The notes under the pieces were generated by a model. It was not told where the DNA came from, did no database searches, and saw only the letters and a list, made by a program, of their open reading frames with translations. Made by a program: the position numbers and the translations under genes. A stretch of 64,000 nt of DNA from assembly GCF_901933205.1 (NCBI RefSeq), contig NC_044581.1:14911501-14975500 (forward strand), written 5' to 3'. Each line of letters starts with the position of its first letter. Within the stretch, counting starts at the first letter, position 1. The DNA is from Camarhynchus parvulus (taxonomy: Eukaryota; Chordata; Aves; Passeriformes; Thraupidae). Below, piece by piece: positions 1 through 10,910 of the stretch.

Positions 1-3000
1 TCTTCCAGTGACACCAGAGGACATAGTAGAGGTGTTTACAGTAATGAATGGTCTGGAGAAGGTGATTTGCACACCATCCCTCACCAAACATAAGATCACA
101 GACTTGCAGGCTTGAGCAAGAATTAAATGTTCTGGTTCTTTGCCTTTTCCCTGGGCAGTGTTTGGTCATTGGGTCTTGCTAGGAAAAGGCTCAACATGGG
201 CAACTGTGCTACCTATAAAATTCTGCACAGCACACCCCTCCAAGGCACAGCACCAGTTGCAAGTCTCTGGCATGGTTTGCTGTGGTCTTTTCCAGAGCAG
301 GGAGCGCTGGGGTCTGCAGGACATCAGGGCAGCTCCAGCCCATTTAAATTAATCACTTGCCAGGAAAATACAGCTTATTGCTACAAGACAAATTCACTTG
401 CTGCAAACCCCTCGTGTTTGACAGGAAAAGTGTGCTTCTCTTTAGGACTCTAAACAATGAATTGAGAAGCCTTTATAATTAACACTTTATTAAAAGATCC
501 TAGATAAGGAGAAAAGCCATTGTCAGAGTGCACGCCATGTCCTCGGCCAGCGCCTGGCTACATGGACATCATTTCCTCATACAAATCCTAAACCTGAAAA
601 AAGATCTGTTTAACCCATCTATTCCTTGTGTGACACCCTCTGTGCTTTGCTACACCAGTGTTGCTTTAACAGCATTACAAGCAGATCTTTCATAGTTTTA
701 GTCCTAATTCTGCAAAAAGTTCACCTATGGGAGCAGTGGGAGCCTGGCCTGTGTCCTGAGTGGAGAGTAATATCTAGGGGATGCATGGGTAGCGTTGATT
801 TTTGGAAACAGCAATTATTTTAAAATAATCTTGGTCTCATGAGTGACTTCAAGTGACTATTTATTGGAAATATTTTAAAAATGAAGTGTTTTGGTTTTCT
901 TTTTGGGTTTTTTTTTAGTTATTTTTCACATTGTTTAAAATCTTATTCCATCTCAGTTTGGCTGAGAACTGGATAGAAGGAGGTTATCCAAATTTCCAGA
1001 CTGGTGAAAACTGTGTATATAGGGAAGCAGATAGAAAACAACATGCACATGTGACTCTCAGTAGTGTTTTGGACAGTGGTTCCCATCTAACATGTACAAA
1101 ACCCAATTGGTCAGAGAGGTTTCTGCTTGTGGAAAGTCCCCCCATGCTCTCACATGCCTGTGGGGGAACAATCATAGTCATTCATCCTAGAGAAATCCTA
1201 GAGAACTGGCTTCTGCAGCAAATAAACATATTTACATAGTGAGAGCTGAAGCCACCACATCAAAGACCCAGCTGAGGTCAGGTGCCTGCTCATTTCAGAA
1301 AGGTATGGTGGATGCTGTCACTGAGGCTGTGAACACTTTACATCTATAAAACATCAGTTATAAAAGCACAGAGCTTTTATAAAGCTTTCAATTTAAAGGC
1401 TAGTAGCAGATCCCTCACTTGCTGATCATCTCCCTCCCCCAGAGGCAGGCTCACACACATCCTCCTGCAGGTCAATCAACACTCAGCCAGGCAGGCAGGA
1501 CTCCTGCTCTGTCACCAGCTTTGTACACCAAAGCCTCAGCAGCACAGAGCTGGGTTCCTCAGCATCAAGGGTCAAGATTTTTTCTTCTCATCAAAAAAAT
1601 TAACCAAGCCACCCCTCTCCCTCCAAAGCCCCACCCAGCAGGAGTGGAGTAACCAACCAAAATGATGCCAAGCTGTAATCAGTAATGCTGATATGCTGTG
1701 AATTTTGGAGAAAGATCAAAAAAAGCAAATTTTGTGATGGGGTCTCAAGTAATATTAAACCTAGAAATATCAAAGGGCTGATGGCCTCACAGGGGTGGGG
1801 CAATGCCTGAAAGGTATGACATTCCTATGCATTATTGAATACTATGCATGTTTGCTCATCCCCTTGAAAGAGTAAGAGCCATGCAACACAGAGCATCTGC
1901 CACTAGTTGTGAAATTCCTGGAAATGCAAAGAAGAAAAGAAAAAAAGTTTATCTCTAAATAAAACAAAACATGGGAAGTTGCTTCTTTTTGCTAAGTCAC
2001 TGCTTTCTGTGGCTTTTTGATCCATTTCTGAAGGGATTGGCAGCTCAGTTGGTAATTAATAGTCCCTGGAAGAACACAGGCCTTTTGGAGTGTTTCGAAC
2101 AGTCTCTCCGTTTTCGCCTCTTCTCAGGATTTCTTTGAAGAACCAAAGTCAAAGATGCATTTTCAAAACATGTCTCGACTCTGTGAGTTGCAGACAGAAA
2201 GACCTAGATGAGTTCCATTGCACAGGGGGTATTTCATGCTATACAGTGCTCAGACAGGTACAAATGTAACTGAATATCCTTTAGGTTTGGAATTTTGATT
2301 GTTCAGAGCTCAAGACATGTTGGATACCTCTCATAATTCGTTCTGGGTCAGTATTTTTTTTTAATATTAATGAAAAGGAGGAAAAATTACACCATTTTTG
2401 AATGTAAATATGTGAAATCTGAACTATCATTTCAGGGCATTGAATTGCTGATTACAATATATTTCAGGAAAGAAAATTCTTTGTTTGCCACATAATTTTC
2501 AGTTTAGCAGGAGCACTATGTAATCTTATATATTTAAACAAAAGTAGTTAATTAGTTTTGCTTGACACTGCAGTAATTTAGGATTGAATTCTCCAAAGTT
2601 GTAGGCACTGGTCTGTCACTGCTCCCTGTGAGCTCTGGGATGAAGTCATTGACTCCAGTGGTGGCAGAGTTGTAGTGCTGCAGCTTTTCAGGGACTCTCC
2701 AAGATTTGTGTATTCTTAGATTTGGAATATGAATACCATGGTAGGTATCCAGAATCCACAGAAAGTAACTCCTCAGTCAGATCAGAAATCACTGTAGGTA
2801 CCACCCAGAGCCAGTGAAATTCCCTTTGGCTCATTTTTTCTGCTGGGCCACACAAATCTCCACAAAGTCTGCATCAGCTCTTTAGGGAACATCCATGGGA
2901 AACAAAGGGGGAAAGGCCTTCTGATGACCACTGGCATAAAGGGAATTTCATTGGTAGCTAACTGAAAGTTGTCCCCAAGATTTTGGAATGTAGCCACATC

Positions 3001-3646
3001 TGTGTGCAGACATCTATTCAGCAAGTGGATATAAGCAACCTGGAAATATATCTGTATTTTGCAAAGAATTTTGAGTGTTCTGAAAAGACTCATTAGGAAC
3101 ATTCCAATTTATAACCCCCCCACCTACTGCACTATGATTTAATTGTATACTTGCAGATTTAACTGTACTTGCAAATAATTAAACAAATCCACAAAATGTT
3201 TGCATTACATTAATTTACTTCACTTGGCCCTGCAATACTAGAACCATAATTACTTAGATATTTCCCTTTGTTATTTTCTAACCTCTTTTTGTAAATTGTC
3301 AATAAGCATTCTAGAGACATTTGGATTAAAAAAAATACCAAGCATGTGTCTGATTAATATTTTAAGACCAGGAGGATCAAATCTAAAAATGTGGCTTTTT
3401 TTTTGCAGCAAGTTCAAATTAACTGATAAAGCTGTCCAGTGTGTAGTAAGAAGTTATTTTTTAAATGTTGAATGATAAAGTTTTTATATTTCAAAGTGCA
3501 GCCATTGATATGGGAACTACAAAAATAGAGGTCAGGTTTCAGCTTGCAGTGGTGGTGTGTCCATGGAACAAAGAGAAGTGCAGGCACACAGTTTGTGGTG
3601 ATTGGGATGGGACTGGCCCAACCTCACCCCCAGTGAGCTGCAGCTG
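1..3646. other. Unique non-coding stretch, no gene seen
   Basis: No reading frame here is longer than about 108 codons and none translates to anything recognisable. The stretch contains T-rich low complexity near 890-925, a perfect short hairpin at 1358-1382, and a doubtful ancient-repeat trace near 2581-2680 around the words TCATTGACTCCAGTGG. A strong poly-T followed by GCAG ends at 3408 and resembles a splice acceptor, but no exon-like reading frame follows it. Confidence 0.7.
1358..1382. repeat. Perfect inverted repeat, 10-bp arms, with TATAAAAG on both strands
   Basis: The arms TTATAAAAGC (1358-1367) and GCTTTTATAA (1373-1382) are exact reverse complements around the 5-nt loop ACAGA. Each strand therefore reads TATAAAAGC, giving two TATA-like boxes in opposite orientation. 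No initiator or other promoter element was recognised, so a promoter role is speculation. Confidence 0.8.
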
Positions 3647-3727
3647 TGAGCAGCAGGTGAGCAGCACTGACAGCAATGAGCCATGGAGTGCCCAGGGCAC
3701 TGAGCAACCACCAAAGGGAGCAGAGGG
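3647..3727. repeat. Vestigial units at the edge of the 31-bp minisatellite
   Basis: This stretch shares words with the array that starts at 3728. The segments GCAGGTGAGCAGCACTGACA and CCCAGGGCACTGAGC are degraded versions of the unit core AGGTGCAGGGCATTGACAGT. They suggest the array expanded from a diverged precursor at its left edge. Confidence 0.45.
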
Positions 3728-4150
3728 CACACAGGGGCAGGGCATGAACAGTGAGGGGCACACAGGTGCAGGGCATGAACAGTGAGGGACACACAGGTGC
3801 AGGGCATTGACAGTGAGGGGCACACAGGGGCAGGGCATTGACAGTGAGGGGCACACAGGTGCAGGGCATGAACAGTGAGGGGCACACAGGTGCAGGGCAT
3901 TGACAGTGAGGGGCACACAGGGGCAGGGCATTGACAGTGAGGGGCACACAGGTGCAGGGCATGAACAGTGATGGGCACACAGGTGCAGGGCATTGACAGT
4001 GAGGGGCACACAGGTGCAGGGCAGGAACAGTGAGGGGCACACAGGTGCAGGGCATGAACAGTGATGGGCACACAGGGGCAGGGCATTGACAGTGAGGGGC
4101 ACACAGGTGCAGGGCACTGACAGTGAGGGGCACACAGGTGCAGGGCATTA
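3728..4150. repeat. 31-bp minisatellite, 13.6 copies
   Basis: Thirteen consecutive units of exactly 31 bp start at 3728, 3759, 3790 and so on to 4100, and a 20-bp partial unit fills 4131-4150. A unit reads CACACAGGTGCAGGGC, then ATTGAC or ATGAAC, then AGTGAGGGG. Spacing never varies; only substitutions occur: GGTG or GGGG at the E-box position, ATTGAC, ATGAAC, AGGAAC or ACTGAC in the middle, and GAGGGG, GATGGG or GAGGGA at the end. Because 31 is not a multiple of 3 and the unit has no stop on the minus strand, all three minus frames are open for about 186-198 codons. I treat these frames as by-products and not as genes. The high between-unit identity suggests recent expansion and likely copy-number polymorphism. 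Confidence 0.97.
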
Positions 4151-4187
4151 ATAGGAGGGGATAAAAGGTTGGGCTAAAGAACAAGAA

Positions 4188-4328
4188 GGGCAGGTGCTTG
4201 CAGCCTTCTGAAGTGACAGCATGTTACTGCGTATGGGCAGATGCCTGAAGCCTTCTGATGAGGTAAGGTGTTACTCTGTTTGGGGGAATGTTTAAAGCCT
4301 TCTGGAACTGTGTGGTGATGCTCTGTGT
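4188..4328. repeat. Diverged 47-bp tandem triplicate
   Basis: Three adjacent segments of exactly 47 bp (4188-4234, 4235-4281, 4282-4328) align without gaps. Each has GGG at its start, AGCCTTCTG at positions 15-23 and a TG-rich end. By hand count, copies 1 and 2 agree at 35 of 47 positions and copies 2 and 3 at 31 of 47. The triplicate begins 37 bp after the minisatellite but is unrelated to its unit, so this is a compound tandem-repeat locus of two ages. Confidence 0.8.
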
Positions 4329-6012
4329 ATCATGGCTGTCTCAGCTGTGGCATGTGCTGTGACAGAGAAGGTGAAAATCTCCTTCCCCTGCTGTCCTGGA
4401 CACTGATGTGGGGCAGACAACAACCCCAGAGCCAGGCTGCAGTGATGGCTGTAGGGTCCCTCCTTTCCTCCAACCACACAACTCCCCCATGTTAGTCCAG
4501 GGTGACACCCCATGGTAAGAGAGCCCTTTTCCTGAAGGGCTAGGCAGGAATGGTGACATGGAATCTCCTTAACTACTAGAGATTTTTGGTCAGGGCTGGT
4601 AATCACATGGATTGTGATTCCTTCTTCTGCACAGGGACAAGGTGATTTCAATGTTTGAAGATGTCATGTATTTTCACATTCTGTTTTAAAAACCAGAATT
4701 TAGTTCCACTTTTCAGGGCAGTGTCTGCCCCTGTGTGTCTGTTGATGATAATTTGTAGAACTAAAGTCTCCTTCCTAAAGAGCCTCAGCAAAACTTGCTC
4801 CACTTTTCTACACTTCAGCTGAGCCGTGTCTCCGTGCAGCCACAGGGCCTCGTAGGAGGCTTGGCAAGAACAGACCCACTTGGTGAGGAGCTCCTGATAG
4901 CACCAACCTCATGGCTGTAGGAGCAGAATTTCCCTCACAGTAACTGGGTGGTTCTACAATCCCCAAGGCCCAAGTCCTCCATGTTATAACACTTTAAGAG
5001 GATGTCATGTTCCCCCCAGATGAGAGCGCATTTCAGTGAGGGGGGAGCTCATTCTTTCTGCTTCATTGATATAATGGGGTGTCATTAATCTTTGTAAGGT
5101 CTTTGGAGAGTGTCATATGGGAGATAGTGCCCAAGTGACAAATATTAAATTAATTAGGACTAGTAGCATTTTGTTAAAAAAAGAAAAAGCAACCTGAGTT
5201 GCCTGTGTAGAGACTATTTATTGGTTTTGTGAGTGGCACTGAAGGATGTGTACAGAGTAAGATCATGTCAGAGAACACAATGATGATCTGAAAGGTAAAA
5301 CTATCCTTTGCTGATAAACTTTTACTGCCATCAGTTGAGAAACAGTTCATTCTCTGCACTAAATTCAAAGCCATAATCCCTTAGGGAAAAGGCTAGTGCA
5401 TTAAGGACAGTGCATCCATCAAATGTACCACCCAGTCCCCTCAAGCTTTTGCTTTTTGGAATGGTAAGATTTATGGGATTTCTGCCACTCAGTACCTTAC
5501 AAGAAAAGAAACCCCAGTGTTAAGAAAGAATACAAAACTGCCAAGTTTGGCACATGCTCTACCAGCTTTCCTGGCTTTTGACACAACCATGAACCAAGGA
5601 ATCCAGAAAGAGGACTCCTAACTTTCTCCTGGTTAGACCACTCCTGCAGTCTTTCCCCTGGCAAAAATCAACATTTAACATCAGACAGGATTTACCTAGG
5701 TGAAGCCCCTAGTGTTTCCTCAGGGATTTTTAGGAGTATTTGTGAGTATCGTGGTCACATTGCTAATGGAGGGATAGATAGAAAGGGCAGTGGCACAGGT
5801 AAATCTCTGCTTGTCATTCAGGCAGTTAGGCTGCTGCAAACATTTGGGGCTCTGGAGGACTATGGGGCCTTCAAAACAGATTTAGGTGCCACTGACATCA
5901 ACCTTCCTCATTGCAGTGTTACAGGACTTAGAAGAAAGCTACAATTATTGAAAGTACAGAGCTGGATTTTTTTCACAAAAAATATTTTTGGACATTTTTC
6001 TTGACTTTTTTT

Positions 6013-6029
6013 TGTGTGTGTGTGTGTGT
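6013..6029. repeat. (TG)n microsatellite
   Basis: About 8.5 perfect TG dinucleotides follow a T-run. Confidence 0.95.
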
Positions 6030-7198
6030 CTCTGAAATTGCATTTCACATATCTTTAGGGAAATCTTCAGCTGTCCAATCAGAATAGAAAAATAAAAGCA
6101 TGCCTTGAATTTAACTGCATTAGCCAGCATAGTATCAGGCAGTAACGCCTTCATTATAGCAATCTGAGTACTTCCTGAATAATTCAGAAGTGCCAAACAG
6201 AAGACTTGTTGCTTGGATGTGCTAATGAAAATATCAAGGGAATTAATTAATAGTCAATTATATCAATTTTAGATTTGGACATTGATTATGACGCTAAAAG
6301 CAAAATATACTTTCTTTACATAATTCCTTACTTCTGAATGCTATAGCTCAGTTTAATAATTCCAGTTAAAAGTGGAAAATAAATAGAAATTCAGATTATT
6401 TTTCACTATTTCTCCTTCCTTTCCAGTATACTCAACATAAATGAGATGAAAGGTGTGGTGGAAACATATATGTACATCTTATAAATGTTGATGCAGATTT
6501 TGCGAGGATGAACTTCATAATAATATATTTTGTGAAAAGTTTTGAATCCAGAGGAGAATAAAAAGGTGACATGGATGTGTATATTTATATTTTCAAGTTT
6601 ATTTCTAAACTGGAAAAACAATTATTTTGTAATATTTGATATTTAAATGGGCTCAATTTTTAAAGGGAAGTTTTGACTTTTTTAACTCTCCATAAACAAA
6701 AAAGTTTATCTAGAAGTGTTTTATTAAACTCCACATGTATTAAAAAGAAAAAGAGAACATCTTCTGGTCTTTGGTGCTAAAGGAAAGCATTTCATTGAGA
6801 TCAGTTTTTGCATGATTTGGCACGAGTTGTCTAGACTGGTTTATGAAAAATGACAGCTAGTAGGAAAGTAATTAAAAATGTATTTTGCTGAAAGCAAAAA
6901 TATTTTTGGAATCTATAACAACCATCTTTAATTTGCCAATGATTTCTACAATTATTTTATATTAACTGGAGGATTTTGTATTCTAGAAAATATTTATATT
7001 GATACCTGAGCATTGATAGCTTTCTGGTTTGATCTTTTTGCAAACTCTGTTCTTGTAACACACTGGCAAGAGCTGAAAAAGTGATCAAATGGTACATTCA
7101 AATCTCTGTGGCACCCTTTATGAATTATTATGATTGGCAGTAGATGGGGATAGGACTCTTTTCCATGGATGAGATGTTTCAGTATTTTGGCTGGAGCT

Positions 7199-7236
7199 GA
7201 AGTGAATACAGTGAATACAGTTGGAGTGAATACAGT
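7199..7236. repeat. Short tandem of GTGAATACA words
   Basis: AGTGAATAC occurs twice head to tail (from 7201 and 7210), and again after the spacer AGTTGG (from 7225). This is a minor local duplication. Confidence 0.8.
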
Positions 7237-10119
7237 TTTTCAGGTTTGAATGCAGTAAAGAAGTGTTCCCATTTAAACAAGAACAAAATCAGAAAAGCCC
7301 AACAATGCAAAGGTCAAATGAATGTAAACCAATCTTAATATGAAATCAAAGCCAGGCATTATGATATGGGCTCTTCCTGAGTGATGGGGCTGAATTCTTA
7401 TTAGTGTTGTAGAGCTCTAGGCATATTGCTCAGAAAATTATTGGCAATATCAGAATAATTAGGTAACCTCTGCACTTCACTGAATCACTGTGCTGGTGCA
7501 ACCTAGCAGCCAGCCAAGTGCAGCCAAAATCTTAATGTCACTTCAGATAAGGTTGAGGTGGGAGCAGGTACAGGGTATGGCTTTGCACTGGGAGGTCAAC
7601 GAGTTAGAAACCAGTATGGAAATGCCTGAGCATCATCCAGCGTTGGCCTGCTCCTTGGTGCTGTTTTAACTGAATGCTCACTAACTGCATGGTAAGGTTT
7701 AGTCTCAAGAGGCCACTATTGACTTTTTCAGGTGCCAGTGGGAGAGTGTGGGGCCTCGGGGGGGGCAGGTGAGACAAGACCCTCCACTGTGTTCAGCCAA
7801 GCCCAGCCCCTTCCCAAGGATGGCAAAAGTAATTAATTTCAGAGGATTTATGATATTGGTGAAAATTTGTCGTTCTTGTGTTTCTGATTCAGTGTTTTAG
7901 AGATGAGAAATCAAATCTGAAAGACAGCAGTGAATGATTATTGTTTATTTTAAAGCTGGAGATTAAGTTAAAGTATTAATAACAATAACCTGATGGCTGA
8001 AAACACACTTGATAGTCCATTGATCAGTACCTGTCATTCATTGCTCCCTGGTTTTCTTGGTGAGCATTTTATTTATCATGCTGTCACTCTCCTATCAAGG
8101 ATCCATTCCAGTCTCGATCTGTGGTTAGCAGTCCAGAACTAGTTCTCCTATGAAGAAATTCAAGTATCATTTCACCATGATAGGTACCTCTAAAAACTAC
8201 ACTGTAAGTAACTCTGCACGTGGTATTTTCCAAGCTGTGTTCCAGTTTTGAGCAATACTGGAAACTCCATGAACTTGTGTGTTTAGATATAGGGAATTCC
8301 AGTGAGTGTGCAGCCCTTGGTGCATTCATTAATGCTCCTCTCCTTCAGGAAATTGTGGTTGGGATACCTGCAACAAACTCCTACCAAATGCTTTGAAATT
8401 CTTCAGTGAAAAATGTCTCACTGTTGGATTGGCCAAGGGGGTGATAACTGCTCAGCTGTGCAGGAAAGGTTTTACCCATCCCTCATTCCACAGGGATGGT
8501 GCTGCGCACCATGCTCTGCTGCATGGGGCTACAGGGACCTGGCTCGCCATTTATGTCAGTAAAGATAGTTGCTGTGCAGGGTTACTAAAAAAAATTAAAG
8601 TTCAAATTGGTGTGTCTGCCTCTGACATTTCACACTGATTATCACAGCTGTGTCTTTTCTTGCCTGTCCTCAGTTAGCCAGCCACCTTTTCCCTGCCATG
8701 GTGTGTCCCATCATGTGCCAGTGTCAGAAATCTTCAGCCTCCTCTGCTCTGCTTCTGCCTGTCCTGCCTTGTGGGTTTTCACTGCTGCCTTATCTCAGAG
8801 CAGAATTTTCTCCTCAATTGATATGCATAGTCAGACATAGTTAATCCATGCTTATCTTATCCATACATCTAAATATCCCAGAGATTTAAGGAGCACCAGT
8901 AATCAGTTTTATAAGGGACAGCAGACAACTCCTAAACTTTTTGCAAAGGTTTGGGGCTCTGATAAAATATTAAATGCAGCTCACAATTTATTTTTGTGAT
9001 GGGACCCCAAACTATGATGGCAGTGGCCTTGTATCTGCACAGACTTGAAGAGAAAGTCCTGAAATCAGTGAAATGATTGCAGGTTTTCATGCGTTTAACT
9101 GACAGATTGTGTCCTTGATACTCATGATTTTTCCTGTGGCTTTAACTAAATGTGCATAATAATTTATGCTGTCATTTAAATTTTAAAGAGAGACTTTCTG
9201 GGCAGCAGTATTTTGCCTGTTAATTCTTATGAAGCATACTTTGAACAGCATTTTAATATGAATAGGTAAGTAATGTAGATCACAGTAAAACAAGCAGTGA
9301 AGAACCAACCAAAAAAAGTCCTGGGTTTTACATGAGCTGAAGTTTGTGAATGATTTTCCAGTGCAAAGCATACTGTACTAATCCAGTTTTGTGTGAAATG
9401 TTCTTAGGATAAGCTTCTATCAACTGACCCACCGTTTGTGTATGATATACACAGACAGGATATTAGTTATGGATTACAGACATCTTCCTACAAAGCATTT
9501 CGTTAAGTCCTGCCAATTGCCAGACAAGGGCTATTGTTCTATTTTGGCCTCTTTGGCTAAGCCTGTCTCTGGATTAGTCTGTGCCTCTCTTGGAGTGGCA
9601 GTTGTGCAGTGCAGGAGCTCAGGTGACTGCACAGGTGTCCTCAGCAGAGCTGGGACAGCAGCTCTCACCAAGGGCAGCAGACATCACCCCTGTGCACCCA
9701 GATCCCTCAGTCACAGACCACAGGTCTTTGTCACAGCTGGGATTTCCATCTAATGCCAGAGGCAGTTGAAACAGTCACTTGGAAGTGGTGGAGTTGCTGT
9801 TAATTTTCCAGTGGGGATGAATCCACAGGGTACCAGCCTGTTACAGGTCCAGGAGGAGACCCACCCTGCCTTTCACCCTCACTGCTGGGCAGTGCAGTTT
9901 GGAAATCCGGCATGGGAAGAGAGGCAGATTGCCACCTTTACCTTACCCCTCACCCACAGCAGGGAGGGGATGGGTGCAGAGAGGCTCTGCAGCTTCTCCC
10001 GGGGCTGCTGGGCTCTGGTCACTGCAGAGCCGTGGGCAAGAAACAGATGTCGACAAGTGGAGTTTCTCCACCATCCCCAACCTTTGCGTTTCTCATTTCC
10101 CTGCTCCAGCTCCTCCCTG

Positions 10120-10680
10120 CCTCCCTCTCCTGCCTTATTGGAGTCATTAATGAGGGTGTAAGCCATCCCCTTACTAGACAGGCGTACATTTTGGGCTTGA
10201 TGACCCTGATCCTCCTCATGCTCAGCCTATCTCCTTTCAATTGTTTCATCAGCGGCGTGACTGCCGGCTCACACCTGACAAGTGACAAGTCTCAGGCTCC
10301 TGCTGACTAGATAATCAAAGTCTTGTCAGAGCTGTCAATACCCTGCAGATAGGAGAGGACAAAGAGGAAAGGTTTCTACAGAAACCACTGCCTTCAAAAA
10401 ATACTGTCGATTCTTCTTACAGAAATCACCTGTTTGTTTCAAAACATTATTTATTACTGAAAATACGGTCTCTGCAGAACAAGCATGTAAGCAGAATAAT
10501 GACAGCGGCTGTTAATGACACAGCCCTCCAAATCTGCCGGTCCTCATGTTTTGTTGGGAATTGTTTTGAATCCCTGACTAAAGGGAAAATATTAATATTC
10601 AGCCATTTCATTCATTTAACCTTCCTGAAGAATTTAAGGGGGATCATTTCAAGCACAACCATAATTATCATTTGATAAAA
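10120..10680. promoter_or_regulatory. Candidate conserved non-coding element (possible enhancer)
   Basis: This block differs from its surroundings. It is non-repetitive, has no long reading frame and keeps several CpG dinucleotides (near 10182, 10253-10266, 10407, 10465, 10506 and 10538) in DNA that is otherwise CpG-poor. It contains six TGACA/TGTCA words: 10276, 10283, 10324, 10333, 10500 and 10516. These match the core bound by TALE homeodomain proteins (MEIS, TGIF, PREP families). ATTAATGA and TTAATGACA homeodomain-like words also occur. Conservation is inferred from appearance; no alignment was possible. Confidence 0.4.
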
Positions 10681-10815
10681 AACACTTTTTTTTTTAAGCA
10701 GAGAAGGCACAAGCATGTTCTAGTAGTATAATATTGCAGACCAAGGTTATTTATGATCTCTTCCAATTTTGGCACATTTTCAAATGCAGATTTGATTTAA
10801 AATGTTAATTAAAGT

Positions 10816-10910
10816 GCAGGGCCAATTTTTCCCCTTATTTACAGAACTCTAAATCTGCAATCTACTGAAGTTGATGAATTTCATCTGGGTTTCACTAGCA
10901 CAAGAAAGTG
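10816..10910 (+). mobile_element. Ancient amniote repeat remnant (old CR1/L3-like or palindromic element)
   Basis: The order of words, GGGCCAATTTTTCCCCTTAT, then TTACAG, AAATCTG, CTACTGAAGTTGATG and TCTGGGTTT, follows an old repeat common in turtle and crocodile genomes. That element begins GGGCCAAATTCTGCC and has a TGAAGTCAATGG centre. I recognise it from memory. The copy is heavily diverged, so its family name is uncertain. Confidence 0.5.

Larger units (their letters stand above)
4329..10119. other. Unique non-coding stretch, no gene seen
   Basis: The sequence is mostly AT-rich and unique, with short GC-richer patches near 4370-4560, 7500-7800 and 9560-10100. Reading frames are short and unlike known proteins. 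It includes a short (TG)n tract at 6013-6029 and a small tandem repeat at 7199-7236. I see no RNA gene. Confidence 0.7.

Noticed and set aside
3532..4184. Cys/Pro-rich minus-strand frames of 186-198 codons
   Set aside because: They are produced by the stop-free 31-bp repeat in all three phases. Nothing suggests translation.
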